In this document: in pieces, positions 17,303-26,640 of the stretch
How positions within the stretch are numbered: position 1 is the first letter of the stretch
Layout: every line of letters starts with the position of its first letter
Source: Sphingomonas ginsenosidimutans
GTDB taxonomy: Bacteria > Pseudomonadota > Alphaproteobacteria > Sphingomonadales > Sphingomonadaceae
DNA length: 64,000 nt
NCBI RefSeq assembly: GCF_002374835.1
Contig: NZ_NWVD01000008.1
Coordinates: 62,001 to 126,000, forward strand
Direction: 5' to 3'
Position numbers and translations under genes: made by a program
Notes under the pieces: generated by a model
Seen by the model: only the letters and a program-made list of their open reading frames with translations
The model's database searches: none
What the model was told of the DNA's origin: nothing

Positions 17303-18528
17303 ATCGACACTCCCAGCGCCTCGGCGACGGTGAAGATATCCTTGTCGCCGCGTCCGCACAGATTGGCGAGGATGACCTGATCCTCGCGCATCGCCCGCGC
17401 GCGGCGCGTGACCGCCGCGATCGCGTGCGCCGGTTCCAGCGCAGGGATGATCCCCTCCGTCCGGCACAAAAGCTGGAAGGCGTCCAGCGCCTCGCGATCG
17501 GTGACCGACGTGTATTCGACGCGGCCGATATCCTTCAGCCACGCATGTTCGGGGCCGATGCCCGGATAATCGAGACCGGCGGAGATCGAATGCGCCTCCG
17601 CGATCTGGCCGTCGTCGTCCTGCAGCAGATAGGTCTTGTTGCCGTGGAGCACGCCGGGGAAGCCGCCCGCCAGGCTGGCGGCATGGCGCGCGTCCAGACC
17701 TTCGCCGGCCGCCTCGACGCCCAGCATCGCGACGTCGCTGTCGTCCAGGAACGCATGGAACAGCCCGATCGCGTTCGATCCGCCGCCGATCGCGGCGACC
17801 AGCAGGTCGGGCAGCCGCCCGGTGCGCGCCAGCATCTGCGCGCGCGCCTCGCGCCCGATCACGCTCTGGAAGTCGCGGACCAGTTCGGGATAGGGGTGCG
17901 GTCCGGCGGCGGTGCCGATGATGTAGAAGGTGTCGTGGACGTTGGCGACCCAGTCGCGCAGTGCCTCGTTCATCGCGTCCTTCAACGTGCGCGCGCCGCT
18001 TTCCACCGCGCGCACTTCCGCGCCCAGCAGCTTCATGCGGAACACGTTCGGCGCCTGCCGCTCGACGTCCTTGGCGCCCATGTAGATGATGCACGGCAGG
18101 CCAAAGCGCGCGCACACGGTCGCGGTGGCGACGCCATGCTGCCCCGCCCCCGTTTCCGCGATGATCCGCGTCTTGCCCATGCGGATCGCCAGCAGGATCT
18201 GGCCGATGCAATTGTTGATCTTGTGTGCGCCGGTATGGTTCAGTTCGTCGCGCTTGAACCACACCTGCGCGCCCATGCCCGGTGCCGCGCCGTCGCGCAG
18301 CGCCTCGGTCAGCCGCTCGGCATGATAGAGCGGCGAGGGGCGGCCGACATAATGTTCGAGCAGGTCGTCGAACTGCGCGGCAAAGGCCGGATCCTGTTTC
18401 GCGGCGCGATACTCGCGCTCGAGATCGAGGACGAGCGGCATCAGCGTCTCGGCGACGTAGCGGCCGCCGTAGTCGCCGAAATGGCCGCGCTCATCGGGTT
18501 GTGCACGGAAGGAATTGGGAGCGTTCAT
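17299..18528 (-). CDS. trpB: Tryptophan synthase beta chain
   Basis: 409 aa PLP enzyme condensing indole with serine. The PLP-binding Lys is in [10 protein letters not shown], the phosphate cup is GGGSNAIG, and the N-terminus [15 protein letters not shown] is diagnostic. The start overlaps the trpF stop (ATGA, 18525-18528). No attenuator or leader peptide was seen near the cluster, so tryptophan control, if any, is not obvious from the sequence. Confidence 0.97.
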   Translation of the reverse strand: MNAPNSFRAQPDERGHFGDYGGRYVAETLMPLVLDLEREYRAAKQDPAFAAQFDDLLEHYVGRPSPLYHAERLTEALRDGAAPGMGAQVWFKRDELNHTGAHKINNCIGQILLAIRMGKTRIIAETGAGQHGVATATVCARFGLPCIIYMGAKDVERQAPNVFRMKLLGAEVRAVESGARTLKDAMNEALRDWVANVHDTFYIIGTAAGPHPYPELVRDFQSVIGREARAQMLARTGRLPDLLVAAIGGGSNAIGLFHAFLDDSDVAMLGVEAAGEGLDARHAASLAGGFPGVLHGNKTYLLQDDDGQIAEAHSISAGLDYPGIGPEHAWLKDIGRVEYTSVTDREALDAFQLLCRTEGIIPALEPAHAIAAVTRRARAMREDQVILANLCGRGDKDIFTVAEALGVSM

Positions 18529-19157
18529 AGTGAGGCGACCCGTTGCAGGAAGGCGGCGATCTTGTCCACGTCCTTGACGCCGGGCGCGGTCTCCACGCCC
18601 GAGGACACATCGACCAGCGGGGCGCCGGTCCGGCGCACCGCGTCGCCCACATTGCCCGCGTCCAGGCCGCCGGAGAGCGCCCAGGGCAGGGGATGGCGGA
18701 AGCCGTCGAGCACCGACCAGTCGAATCGCACCCCCATCCCGCCGGGCAGTTTCGCGCCGTCCGGCGTCTTGGCATCGTACAGGATCAGGTCGGCCGCGCC
18801 GGCGACGCGCGCGGCATTGTCCAGATCGGCACGCGTCTTCACCGCGACGACCGCCCATATCTCGCGCCCACAGCGCGCGCGGATCGCGGCGATCCGGTCC
18901 GGCGCGGTCTTGTGCAGCTGGATCGCGTCGAGCGTGTCGGCGGTGGCGTCGAGCAGCGCGTCATCGGGATCGACGAACACTCCGACGCGGCGGGCATGCT
19001 GCGGCATCCGCTGTGCCAGCGCGCGTGCCCGTTCTGGGGCGATATAGCGCGGGGAAGGCGCGAAGAAGTTGAACCCGACATGGCTCGCTCCCCCGGCGAT
19101 GGCGGCGTCGAGCGTCGGTGCGGTGGACAGGCCGCAGATCTTGGCGGTGGCGGGCAT
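18525..19157 (-). CDS. trpF: Phosphoribosylanthranilate isomerase
   Basis: 210 aa TIM barrel. The catalytic Cys is in the N-terminal KICGLST and the Asp in [17 protein letters not shown] and DVSSGVET form the C-terminal phosphate site. It catalyses the Amadori rearrangement to CdRP in tryptophan synthesis. trpC and trpD are not in this window, so the pathway is split, as in most alphaproteobacteria. There is a 59-base gap to pyrF. Confidence 0.96.
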   Translation of the reverse strand: MPATAKICGLSTAPTLDAAIAGGASHVGFNFFAPSPRYIAPERARALAQRMPQHARRVGVFVDPDDALLDATADTLDAIQLHKTAPDRIAAIRARCGREIWAVVAVKTRADLDNAARVAGAADLILYDAKTPDGAKLPGGMGVRFDWSVLDGFRHPLPWALSGGLDAGNVGDAVRRTGAPLVDVSSGVETAPGVKDVDKIAAFLQRVASL

Positions 19158-19216
19158 GACGGGCGATATAGGGGCGGCGGGCGCGTTTGTCCCCCACCCG
19201 TGTCGCGTCGTGCCGC

Positions 19217-19891
19217 CTACAGCGTCGCCTCGATCGCGCGCGCGGCGGCGTCGGGGTCTTCCGCCTGGGTGATCGGGCGGCCGATCACCAGGATAGACGC
19301 GCCGTCGTCCAGTGCCTGTCGCGGGGTGACGACGCGCTTCTGGTCGCCGGCCGCGCCGTTGGCGGGGCGCACGCCGGGGACCACGAAGAACCCCTTCGGC
19401 CAGGCGCGATGCGCGGCCTGCACCTCCACCCCCGAACAGACGATGCCGTCCAGCCCCGCCGCGCGCGCCAGATCGGCCAGCCGCATGACATGATCGTGCG
19501 CGCTGCCGCCGACGCCGGTATCGGCCAGGTCGCGGTCGTCCAGGCTGGTCAGCATCGTCACCGCCACCACCTTCGTGTCCGGGTGCGCCGCCGCCTTGGC
19601 GTCCTCCAGCATCGCACGCCCGCCGACCGCGTGGACGGTCAGGATCGCGGGCGCCAGCGGGGCGAGCGACTGCACCGCCTTCGCGACGGTATTGGGAATG
19701 TCGTGCAGCTTGAGGTCGAGGAACACCGGCAAGCCGATCTCCTCCATCGCGCGCACCCCCGCAGGGCCGTTGGCGCAGAAGAATTCGAGCCCCAGCTTCA
19801 GCCCGCCCACGTGGTGCCGCACCCGGGTGGCGAGCGCGCGTGCGCGTTCCAGATCGGGTGTGTCGATCGCGACGAAGATGCGGTTGCTCAC
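19217..19891 (-). CDS. pyrF: Orotidine 5'-phosphate decarboxylase
   Basis: 224 aa. The DLKLHDIPNT motif supplies the catalytic Asp-Lys-Asp network, IFVAIDTPD forms the first strand, and VPGVRP and VIGRPIT bind the phosphate. It is the last step of UMP synthesis. The GTG start overlaps the stop of the LapA-like gene (GTGA). The longer open frame upstream is that neighbour's region read in another frame. Confidence 0.96.
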   Translation of the reverse strand: MSNRIFVAIDTPDLERARALATRVRHHVGGLKLGLEFFCANGPAGVRAMEEIGLPVFLDLKLHDIPNTVAKAVQSLAPLAPAILTVHAVGGRAMLEDAKAAAHPDTKVVAVTMLTSLDDRDLADTGVGGSAHDHVMRLADLARAAGLDGIVCSGVEVQAAHRAWPKGFFVVPGVRPANGAAGDQKRVVTPRQALDDGASILVIGRPITQAEDPDAAARAIEATL

Positions 19892-20235
19892 GGCTGGACT
19901 CCGTTGGGGGCTGGGCCGGTGTCCGCGGGAACGGAGGGCACGGGGGGCGGGGGCGGCACCGGATCCGCGGCGCGCGCGGCGTTGAGCGCGCGTTCGGTGT
20001 CCAGCGCCCGTTCCGCGGCGGCAAGGCGCTGGCGCAGGCGGAAGCGGATCCAGTGCTGGTACACCAGCGTCGGGACGAAGCCGGTGAGGAAGGTCGCCAG
20101 CAGCAGTACCGGCAGGTTCACTTCCGCCACCATCCCGCCGAACAGCTGGATCGAAACGGTCGTCCAGTTGCCGAAGGTGAAGACCGCTGCGACGAACGCG
20201 AGCAGGCACCAGAACAGGAGCTTCAGGAATTGCAT
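19888..20235 (-). CDS. LapA-domain (DUF1049) inner-membrane protein
   Basis: 115 aa from the ATG giving MQFLKLLFW; an upstream ATG would add 14 residues before the first membrane helix and is less likely. There are two helices (about 3-22 and 38-60) with the short GNWTTVSIQLFGG loop between them, then a coiled-coil-like Arg/Ala/Glu segment and a Pro-rich tail. E. coli LapA acts with LapB in lipopolysaccharide assembly; here no lapB is adjacent and the domain name is as far as the call can go. Confidence 0.85.
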   Translation of the reverse strand: MQFLKLLFWCLLAFVAAVFTFGNWTTVSIQLFGGMVAEVNLPVLLLATFLTGFVPTLVYQHWIRFRLRQRLAAAERALDTERALNAARAADPVPPPPPVPSVPADTGPAPNGVQP

Positions 20236-20298
20236 GGCGCGCAGGCTAGGGCGGTCGTGCGGATTTTTCCAGTCCACGGGCGAAACGACTGGGTGGGG

Positions 20299-22617
20299 TC
20301 AGCCGATTTCGCGGCGGAGGGTGTCGATCAGGCCGGTGGCGGTGGACAGGCGGGGGGCTTCCTCGTCGAGGATCGCGAGGAAGGCGGCGCGTTTGATCGC
20401 GGCGATGCGGCCGGCGCGCAGGCGGGCGCCGGGGGGCAGGGTGGAGACGGTGATGTCGATCATCCGCTCGGCACCGTGCAGCCGGCCCCACAGATAGTCG
20501 TTTTCACGATACATCCTGCTAAAAAACGCCCCGAAGTTACTGAATTGTATGCCCTTCAATGTCGCTTCCGCGCCGCCTTCGCGGATCGAGCGGGCGTCGT
20601 CGGGGGACACGCGATCGACCTTGATCGGATCGAATTCGTCGCTGCCCTCACCCTGGAGCAGCGGCATGGTGGCGACGTCGAAATAGGGAAAGCCGAGGTA
20701 GTTGAGCAGCATCGGACGGCGAATATCGCGCGGCATCGCGGCGAGCGCGGTGGCCATTCGTTCGTCGGTGGTGGCGTCGAGCGTGGTGAGATCGAGCGCG
20801 GTGCCGAGCGAGTCGAGCAGCGGACCGGCGTCGTCACGCAGGGCACGCACGTCGCGGCGAAGCGCGGTGCGGCGCTCGGGAAGGCGCGCATCGAGATAGG
20901 CGCTGAGCGAGTCGTAGATGGCATCGCGCAGCGGTGCGAGCGTGGTTTCGTCGGCCGCACCCTCCACTTCGGTGAGGCGGCGCGCCAGCAAGCGCAGGCG
21001 GCGGACGCGGAAATTGAGGTCGAAGGTGCGCAGGAACGCGATCATCGCGTCGCTGGCGCCGCCCGCGAACACCGCATCGGGGCCAAGACCGCGCGCCGCC
21101 AGCGCGGCATCGAGCCGCTGGCGCAGCCGCCCGCCGCGCCGCGCCGCCGGCTCCCCGCCGATCGACTGGAGCAGCGCGGCGACGAATTCGACCACCCCGG
21201 CGGCCTTCAACTGGCCGTAGCTGGTATAGGCATAGCCGGCGCGGTCGGCGGCGGCCTGTTGCGCGCGGCGACGCCATGCGACCAGCCGCGCGGGGGTGGG
21301 GCGGTCGAGGAACAGCGTGCGGCCGAACAGCCCCTCGATCTCCGCCTCCACCTGCGGGCGGATCGCCTCGGTGATCGCGCGCATCCGCTCGATGCGACGC
21401 GAGCGTTCGGCCAGCGCCTCCAGATTGTCGCGGATCGGCTGCTGGCGCGGCAGTTCGCTGACCGCGCCGATGATCGTCTGGAAGAAGCCGGGCGCGCCCC
21501 GCACCCCGTGTCGCATTCCGAACTTATGACCGGGCGAGGGATCGATATAGACGAAGCGGCGATCGACCTGGCGGCGCGCCGGTCGTTCGCGCAGGGCGTC
21601 GATCGCCGGGCGGAACGGCGCGTTGGCCAGTACCGATCCGTCGATCAGCACCGCCTTGTCCGCCGCATGCGCCGCGTCGTGCCGCGGCAGCACGCGCGAC
21701 AGAAACGCGCGGCGCCCCGGCCACGACTGGCGCCGGGCCTTCAGCACCGCATCCAGCTCGGCCACGGTGAACGGCGGAAAGGCACCGGGAAAGCTGGAGG
21801 TGGCGCGCGCCGCGAAGGCGAGTTCCGGCACCGCGGCGAGCGTCTGCACCGCATGGCCGTGATCGGTGAAGGGGAACACCAGCCGGTGCTCGGTTTCCAT
21901 CACCTCGGCGGGCGAATGGAGCTGGAGCCGTTCGGGATGGCCGCCGAAATCGGTGACGGTGACGAACAGGTCGAGCGGCTGGCCATCGGGCAGCAGCCGC
22001 GGCCCGCGCGGCGCGGCCGCCATGGCGTCGAACGCATCGAGCAGCATCGTGGTGAAGCCCGCGCCGGAAAAGGGCGGTTCGAACCAGCGCGAGCGGATGA
22101 AGTGCGACAGCTTGGCCTTCACTTCGTCGCGCGTGGCATCGTCCAGCGCCTCCAGTTGATCGGCGCTGCGCCCCGCCGCCATCCACGCCAGCGGCATCGC
22201 CCAGACCTTCGAGAAGCGCGAGGCGGGCGCGGCCTCGGCGTCGATCAGCCGTTCGACGTCGGCGCCGTCCAGCCACAGGTCGGTCAGCGGGTCGAGCGAC
22301 TGGCCGCTGGCGATCGCCTGCGCCAGGAACACGCCATTGATTCCGCCCGCACTGGCGCCAGCGACGATATCGGGCAGGATGCGCAGCCGGATGCCGCCAT
22401 GCGCCTCGATCTCGGTCAGCAGCTCCAGATAGACCTGGGCGCTGGCGCCGACGCATGCGCCGCCGTCATGCGCGGCGCGGCTGGCGCGGGCCAGGTGCCA
22501 CACCTCCTTGGTGATGCCGTGCATATAGACCGCCAGGCTGATCCCGCCGTAGCAGACCAGCGCCAGCCGCAGTTCCTTTTCGCGGACGGTGTCGCGGCGG
22601 GGCGGGGGCGGCGTCAT
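20299..22617 (-). CDS. Patatin-like phospholipase-type protein (DUF3376-like)
   Basis: 772 aa. The patatin core is N-terminal: oxyanion-type ALVCYGGISLAVYMHG, nucleophile Ser in GASAGGING (about residue 90), and the dyad Asp in LIDGSVLANAPF. The long C-terminal part (about 400-770) is largely helical and Arg-rich. These features match large patatin-like proteins of actinobacteria and sphingomonads, whose substrates are unknown. It overlaps the EEP gene by 4 bases (ATGA), so the two are probably an operon. No secretion signal is visible. Confidence 0.88.
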   Translation of the reverse strand: MTPPPPRRDTVREKELRLALVCYGGISLAVYMHGITKEVWHLARASRAAHDGGACVGASAQVYLELLTEIEAHGGIRLRILPDIVAGASAGGINGVFLAQAIASGQSLDPLTDLWLDGADVERLIDAEAAPASRFSKVWAMPLAWMAAGRSADQLEALDDATRDEVKAKLSHFIRSRWFEPPFSGAGFTTMLLDAFDAMAAAPRGPRLLPDGQPLDLFVTVTDFGGHPERLQLHSPAEVMETEHRLVFPFTDHGHAVQTLAAVPELAFAARATSSFPGAFPPFTVAELDAVLKARRQSWPGRRAFLSRVLPRHDAAHAADKAVLIDGSVLANAPFRPAIDALRERPARRQVDRRFVYIDPSPGHKFGMRHGVRGAPGFFQTIIGAVSELPRQQPIRDNLEALAERSRRIERMRAITEAIRPQVEAEIEGLFGRTLFLDRPTPARLVAWRRRAQQAAADRAGYAYTSYGQLKAAGVVEFVAALLQSIGGEPAARRGGRLRQRLDAALAARGLGPDAVFAGGASDAMIAFLRTFDLNFRVRRLRLLARRLTEVEGAADETTLAPLRDAIYDSLSAYLDARLPERRTALRRDVRALRDDAGPLLDSLGTALDLTTLDATTDERMATALAAMPRDIRRPMLLNYLGFPYFDVATMPLLQGEGSDEFDPIKVDRVSPDDARSIREGGAEATLKGIQFSNFGAFFSRMYRENDYLWGRLHGAERMIDITVSTLPPGARLRAGRIAAIKRAAFLAILDEEAPRLSTATGLIDTLRREIG

Positions 22618-23312
22618 GCCAGTTCCAGTTCCGCCCAGATCGGCAGATGGTCCGACGCGGTGCGCGCCGCCGCGCTGGCATGGACGCCGCAGGCGGCGAT
22701 GCGCACGTCGGGCGACACCATGATCCGGTCGAGCCGCGCGATCGGGCGGCGCGCGTGGAAACTGGGGCCGGTGTCCGCGAAGCGATAGTCATGGCCGAAA
22801 TCGCGCAGGCAGCCCGACTGGCGGCTCCATTCGTTGAGATCGCCCATCATCACCGTCGGGCGGCGCGCGGTGTCGGCGCCGACCTGCGCCATGATCGCCG
22901 CCGCCTGACGCCGCCGCCACAGGCCCGACAGGTCCAGGTGCATGCCCACCACGCGGATCGTCGCATCGCCCAGTTCCACATCCGCCATCACCGCGCCGCG
23001 CGGTTCCAGCGCGGGCAGGTGGACCGGCGCGCATTCCACGATCCGCGCCGACTTGCGCACCAGCAATGCATTGCCGTGCCAGCCCATGCTGGCGGCGCGG
23101 ACCGCAACGCCGACCGCCTGCCAGTCGCCATGTTCCTCCAGCAGATGCGCGGTCAGCACCGCCGCGCGGGTGCCGAAGCGGCGATCGGCCTCCTGCAGGG
23201 CGATGATGTCGGCATCGATCTCGCGCAGGACCTGCAGGATGCGTTCGGGGTTGCGGCGGCGATCGGTGCCGATCGCCTTGCGCATGTTGTAACTGGCGAC
23301 CTTCACCTTCAT
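22614..23312 (-). CDS. Endonuclease/exonuclease/phosphatase (EEP) family hydrolase
   Basis: 232 aa from the ATG that gives MKVKVASYNMRK; the longer frame has no family similarity. Metal and catalytic residues of the DNase I-like fold are present: ASYNMRKAIG, ALQEADRRFG, GDLNEW and SDHLPIWAE. Members cleave DNA, sphingomyelin or phosphoinositides; coupling to a patatin-like lipase makes a phospholipid headgroup or phosphodiester substrate plausible but unproven. There is no signal peptide. Confidence 0.86.
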   Translation of the reverse strand: MKVKVASYNMRKAIGTDRRRNPERILQVLREIDADIIALQEADRRFGTRAAVLTAHLLEEHGDWQAVGVAVRAASMGWHGNALLVRKSARIVECAPVHLPALEPRGAVMADVELGDATIRVVGMHLDLSGLWRRRQAAAIMAQVGADTARRPTVMMGDLNEWSRQSGCLRDFGHDYRFADTGPSFHARRPIARLDRIMVSPDVRIAACGVHASAAARTASDHLPIWAELELA

Positions 23313-23481
23313 GTGCGCACCGTAACGACCACCGCCGCCCGGCGGTTGCACGATGCTGTCACACAATCGTTACCAACCCGTCTTGACGTTACGGAAAGCT
23401 GGGCGCAGCCTCCGTTCTCGAAGTTCGTCGAGGGGCGAGCACGGGCACGCCGCCGATGTCTTCGGGACAGGAGAAGCTGCC

Positions 23482-24153
23482 ATGGCCTATGCCGATAGCG
23501 TTCGCGGATCACGTCGCCTCTCTACCATTGCCGGTGTCGCCGCCCTCCATGCCGTCATCGGCTATGCCTTCGTCAGTGGGATGGCCATCGATGTCGCGGG
23601 ACGGATCGAACAGACGCTGACCATTCGCAACATTCCGCTGACCGTGCCGCCACCGCCCGTCGACACGCCGCCGCCCGCGAAGCAGACCATGACGCAGGCG
23701 ACCCAGCGTAGCGAACCGCAGGTGACCGCGTCCACCGCGGTCGACGCGCCCGCCGCCAGCTGGACCGTGCCGGTCACGACCTTCCCGCTCGACCCGCCGG
23801 TCATCGCGGACCTGCCGCCGCCGCGGCCGCTGCCGTCGGCCTCGGCAGCGCCGGACCTGACCCGCGGGGTAGCGGTGCGCGGCAACCGGGGCGCGTGGAT
23901 CACCAATGACGATTATCCGCCCGCGGCGATCCGTGCCGAGGAACAGGGCACGGTGGGGATCAGCGTGGCGATCGGAACCGATGGCCGCGTGACGTCATGC
24001 CGCGTCACCGCGCCCAGCGGATCGTCGGCGCTCGATCAGGCGACCTGCCGCCTCTATGCGCAGCGCGCGCGCTTCACGCCGGCGCGCGATGCGGGCGGCG
24101 CGGTGGTGGAAGGGCGCTACAGCGACCGCGTGCGTTGGGAACTGCCGCGCTAG
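23482..24153 (+). CDS. Energy transducer TonB
   Basis: 223 aa from an ATG preceded by ACAGGAGAAG; earlier in-frame codons do not add plausible sequence. One N-terminal membrane anchor (about 16-34) is followed by a Pro-rich periplasmic span (PPPPVDTPPP and RPLPSAS) and a C-terminal TonB domain (DDYPPAAIRAEEQGTVGISVAIG ... FTPARDAGG, cited as landmarks). It couples the proton-motive force through ExbB/ExbD, not encoded nearby, to TonB-dependent receptors. Divergent from the EEP gene across 169 bases. Confidence 0.9.
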   Translation: MAYADSVRGSRRLSTIAGVAALHAVIGYAFVSGMAIDVAGRIEQTLTIRNIPLTVPPPPVDTPPPAKQTMTQATQRSEPQVTASTAVDAPAASWTVPVTTFPLDPPVIADLPPPRPLPSASAAPDLTRGVAVRGNRGAWITNDDYPPAAIRAEEQGTVGISVAIGTDGRVTSCRVTAPSGSSALDQATCRLYAQRARFTPARDAGGAVVEGRYSDRVRWELPR

Positions 24154-24228
24154 CAGTCGGCATCGTCATGCCGTACCGGGATCCACCGCACCGCGTCCCC
24201 ACCGGCCGTTGGGGTAGTGGAACGGTGG

Positions 24229-24249
24229 ACCCCGGATCGCGTCCGGGGT
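24229..24249. repeat. REP-like palindrome ACCCCGGA-N5-TCCGGGGT
   Basis: A perfect 8-bp inverted repeat with a 5-base loop sits in the 150-base gap between tonB and tRNA-Thr. The surrounding GTGGACCCCGGATCGCGTCCGGGGTGG has the form of short interspersed palindromes common in sphingomonad genomes. It could also act as a bidirectional transcript end for tonB, but it lacks a T-run. Confidence 0.5.
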
Positions 24250-24305
24250 GGCGGGTTGCGAGGCGCGAGCGATGGAGGGAATGTCCGTCGTCACGCATTC
24301 CAGGG

Positions 24306-24381
24306 TGGTGCCGGTTGCAGGGATCGAACCCGCGACCTTCGGTTTACAAAACCGCTGCTCTACCAGCTGAGCTAAACCGGC
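24306..24381 (-). tRNA. tRNA-Thr (anticodon TGT), CCA encoded
   Basis: Read on the minus strand, a 7-bp acceptor GCCGGTT/AACCGGC, a D-arm with AGCTGGTA, an anticodon loop TTTGTAA (anticodon UGU, reading ACA), and a T-arm with TTCGATC fold into a standard cloverleaf; discriminator A73 and CCA are encoded at 24306-24309. One mismatch tops the anticodon stem. No integrase or duplicated 3' end is nearby, so there is no sign that it is used as an attachment site. Confidence 0.96.
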
Positions 24382-24400
24382 ATCGTCCCGCCCCCATGCG

Positions 24401-25261
24401 TCAGCGGACGCCGAAGGTCCAGCCCTCCGTCGCGGCGATCCGATCGGTCAGCGCGGGGGGATGCCATAACGTCGCGTCCGCGGCATGGCGGCGCAGCCAG
24501 GCGGAGGCCATGATCGCGTCGGTGGCGTGATCGTCATAGGCGGCGAGCGGCGCATGCGGCCGCGATCCCAGCGCGGCGAGCGCGGTATCGAGCGCGGCGG
24601 CATCGCGCAGCTTGCTGCGGCCGCGCGGCACACCCGCGGCGCGCGCGGCGATCGCGGTGTAGATTTCCACCATCAGCGCGCCGCGTGGCGGCACGGGGTC
24701 GAATGGCCACACCGGGATGCGGCCGGCCAGGTGGTGGAGCAGCCGCATCCCCGCGAAGCTGGCCTTGGCCACCTGCGCCGCGCCGATCGCGTCATAGACG
24801 GTCGACGGCTTGGTGGTGCCGTCTCCCGCCACCTCGCACGCGCGCCAGTGGAGGAAGTCGCGCTTCGCCCCGTCTGCGGCGCCGAGGTAGAAATGGCGTC
24901 CGCGCCGCGCCTCCAGGAAGGAGGCGGCGCCCAGATCCGCGTCGTCGCTCATCGCGTCGACATAGGCCCACAGCGCGCGGGCGTCGGGGGTGGCGACCGC
25001 TTCCCCCGGCAGATGCGCGCCGCGCGTCACGAAGGGTGCGGAAAAGCTGAAGTCGAACCCGGCCAGCAGTGCGTCGTCCCGCTGCCCCGCCAGCCAGTCG
25101 AGCACGCCCTGCCGCGACCAGGCGCGGCGATCGGGCGGGGCGACCAGCAGCGGGGCGGCATCGCCCGCGTCGCAGGTGGCGACCGCGATGCCGCGGTGGC
25201 GCTGGCCCTTCGCCCCCGACCAGTCGATCGCGGCGAAGCGCGTGAAGCGGGGCGGGGTCAC
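24401..25261 (-). CDS. Hypothetical protein, predicted RNase H-like (DUF429-like) fold
   Basis: 286 aa from a GTG overlapping the preceding gene's stop (GTGA). The N-terminus FAAIDWSGAKG resembles the first acidic strand of RNase H-like DUF429 proteins, and the C-terminal AAYDDHATDAIMASAWL carries the matching acidic residues near a helix, as in nuclease or resolvase folds. Other acidic positions are in LLAGFDFSFSAP and MVEIYTAIAA. Function is unknown; the fold assignment is by motif resemblance only. It lies 20 bases upstream of tRNA-Thr in the same orientation. Confidence 0.7.
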   Translation of the reverse strand: MTPPRFTRFAAIDWSGAKGQRHRGIAVATCDAGDAAPLLVAPPDRRAWSRQGVLDWLAGQRDDALLAGFDFSFSAPFVTRGAHLPGEAVATPDARALWAYVDAMSDDADLGAASFLEARRGRHFYLGAADGAKRDFLHWRACEVAGDGTTKPSTVYDAIGAAQVAKASFAGMRLLHHLAGRIPVWPFDPVPPRGALMVEIYTAIAARAAGVPRGRSKLRDAAALDTALAALGSRPHAPLAAYDDHATDAIMASAWLRRHAADATLWHPPALTDRIAATEGWTFGVR

Positions 25262-26640
25262 CGCGCGGCGATGACCTCTGCGGCGAAGCGCGCGACGTCG
25301 AAGCGCGCGCCGCCGGGATCCTCCCCGCGGCGCACGATCACCAGCCGCTCGGACGGGATCACCATCACATACTGGCCGCGATTGCCCTGCGCCGAATAGC
25401 TGCCGGCGGGCAGCCCCTGCGTGGCGCCGAACAGCCAGATGGTCGCGCCATAGCCCTCCGCTCGGTCGGGCTGCGGGCCGGCGGGGGTGGTCATGTAGCG
25501 GACCCAGCCGGCCGGGAGCAGGCGCTTGCCCTGCCACACGCCGTCCTGAAGCCAGAACTGCCCCAGCCGTGCCAGATCGCGCGCGGTGGTGTAGACGTCG
25601 CTCGACAGGATGTAATTGCCCTGCCAGTCCGCCTCCGCAACGGTATGGCGCATCCCCAACGTGGTGAAGAGACGCGACGGGAGCGCGCGATAGCGTGGCT
25701 CGCCCAGCGACGCGCGCAGCGAACGGACCGCCAGCATGATGTCATTGTTGGCATAGCGGAACCGCTCGCCCGGCTGCGTCGCCAGCGGCCATGACGTCGC
25801 CTGTTCGGTAACGGTGGTGCCGCCGAAATAGATCGCGTCGGTGCGATTGCCCGCGGTGTCGCTGTGCAGGCCCGAGGACATGCGCAACAACTGGTCCAGC
25901 GTGATCCGCGCGCGCGGATCGGCGCCCCACGGGCTTTTCCATTCGGGGATGTTCGCGGGCTGGCGCGGATCGACCCCCGCCATGCCGACCAATGTCCCCG
26001 CGATGCTCTTGGCCACCGACCAGGTGCGGTTGGCGACGAACGGGCCGAAGCCGTCGCGATAGCGTTCCGCCACCACATTCCCGTCGCGCAGCACCACGAC
26101 GCCCAGCGTCTCGCTGCCCGCGCCGAAGCTGCCGTCAAAGGCGCGCTCGACCGCGCGCGCCAGCGCCGCCGACGGACGCGGCGCGATGCCGGCGTCGCCC
26201 TGCGGCCAGGCGCGCGGATCGGCGCCTAGCGGCCCGGCGGGGCCGGCGGCGGGGGCGGGCGACACCGGGACCGGCGCGCCGATCGGATGGAGCGTGCACC
26301 CGCCCGCGCGCGTCCAGGTGGCGCGGCGCGGGGGCAGGCGGCGTTCGGGGTCGAACTCCACGATCACGCTGGCGGAACGCCGGTCGACCAGCGCGGGCAG
26401 GGCGGGGACGATCCGGTCATACTCCGGGTAAATGCCGCGCAGCTCGAGCTGCTCGACCTGCCGCTCGCCGCGCCCGGCGTTGAACACGCCGCCGCACAGA
26501 AACGACGCCTTGTACCCCGCCGCGATCGCGCGGGCATAGGTGCCGCGGTCGCTCTGCTGCACCGATTGCGGCGATTGCGCCGCCGCGGCGACGGGGGCGA
26601 GGAGGGCGAGCGGGAGGAGGAGGCTAGTCGGAACGCGCAT
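25258..26640 (-). CDS. Serine hydrolase, class C beta-lactamase-like, exported
   Basis: 460 aa. A signal peptide (MRVPTSLLLPLALLAPVAAAAQ) is followed by about 130 variable residues and then a penicillin-binding-protein-like hydrolase domain: SxxK as SVAK, YxN as YANND, and a C-terminal GNRGQ strand in the KTG-like position. This pattern is shared by 6-aminohexanoate-dimer hydrolases and esterases (EstB type) as well as AmpC, so beta-lactam hydrolysis should not be assumed. It overlaps the 3' end of rarA by 17 bases on the same strand. Confidence 0.88.
   Translation of the reverse strand: MRVPTSLLLPLALLAPVAAAAQSPQSVQQSDRGTYARAIAAGYKASFLCGGVFNAGRGERQVEQLELRGIYPEYDRIVPALPALVDRRSASVIVEFDPERRLPPRRATWTRAGGCTLHPIGAPVPVSPAPAAGPAGPLGADPRAWPQGDAGIAPRPSAALARAVERAFDGSFGAGSETLGVVVLRDGNVVAERYRDGFGPFVANRTWSVAKSIAGTLVGMAGVDPRQPANIPEWKSPWGADPRARITLDQLLRMSSGLHSDTAGNRTDAIYFGGTTVTEQATSWPLATQPGERFRYANNDIMLAVRSLRASLGEPRYRALPSRLFTTLGMRHTVAEADWQGNYILSSDVYTTARDLARLGQFWLQDGVWQGKRLLPAGWVRYMTTPAGPQPDRAEGYGATIWLFGATQGLPAGSYSAQGNRGQYVMVIPSERLVIVRRGEDPGGARFDVARFAAEVIAAR

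Noticed and set aside
19840..22788. 982-codon plus-strand open frame opposite the patatin-like gene
   Set aside because: Same cause: third-position GC bias leaves the antisense frame open. The minus-strand frame has clear catalytic motifs.
24306..24381. tRNA-Thr as an integration (att) site
   Set aside because: No integrase, no repeated tRNA 3' end and no change in gene type on either side.
25258..26640. Annotation as AmpC beta-lactamase or resistance gene
   Set aside because: SxxK and YxN motifs are shared with esterases and 6-aminohexanoate-dimer hydrolases; the KTG motif is not standard.
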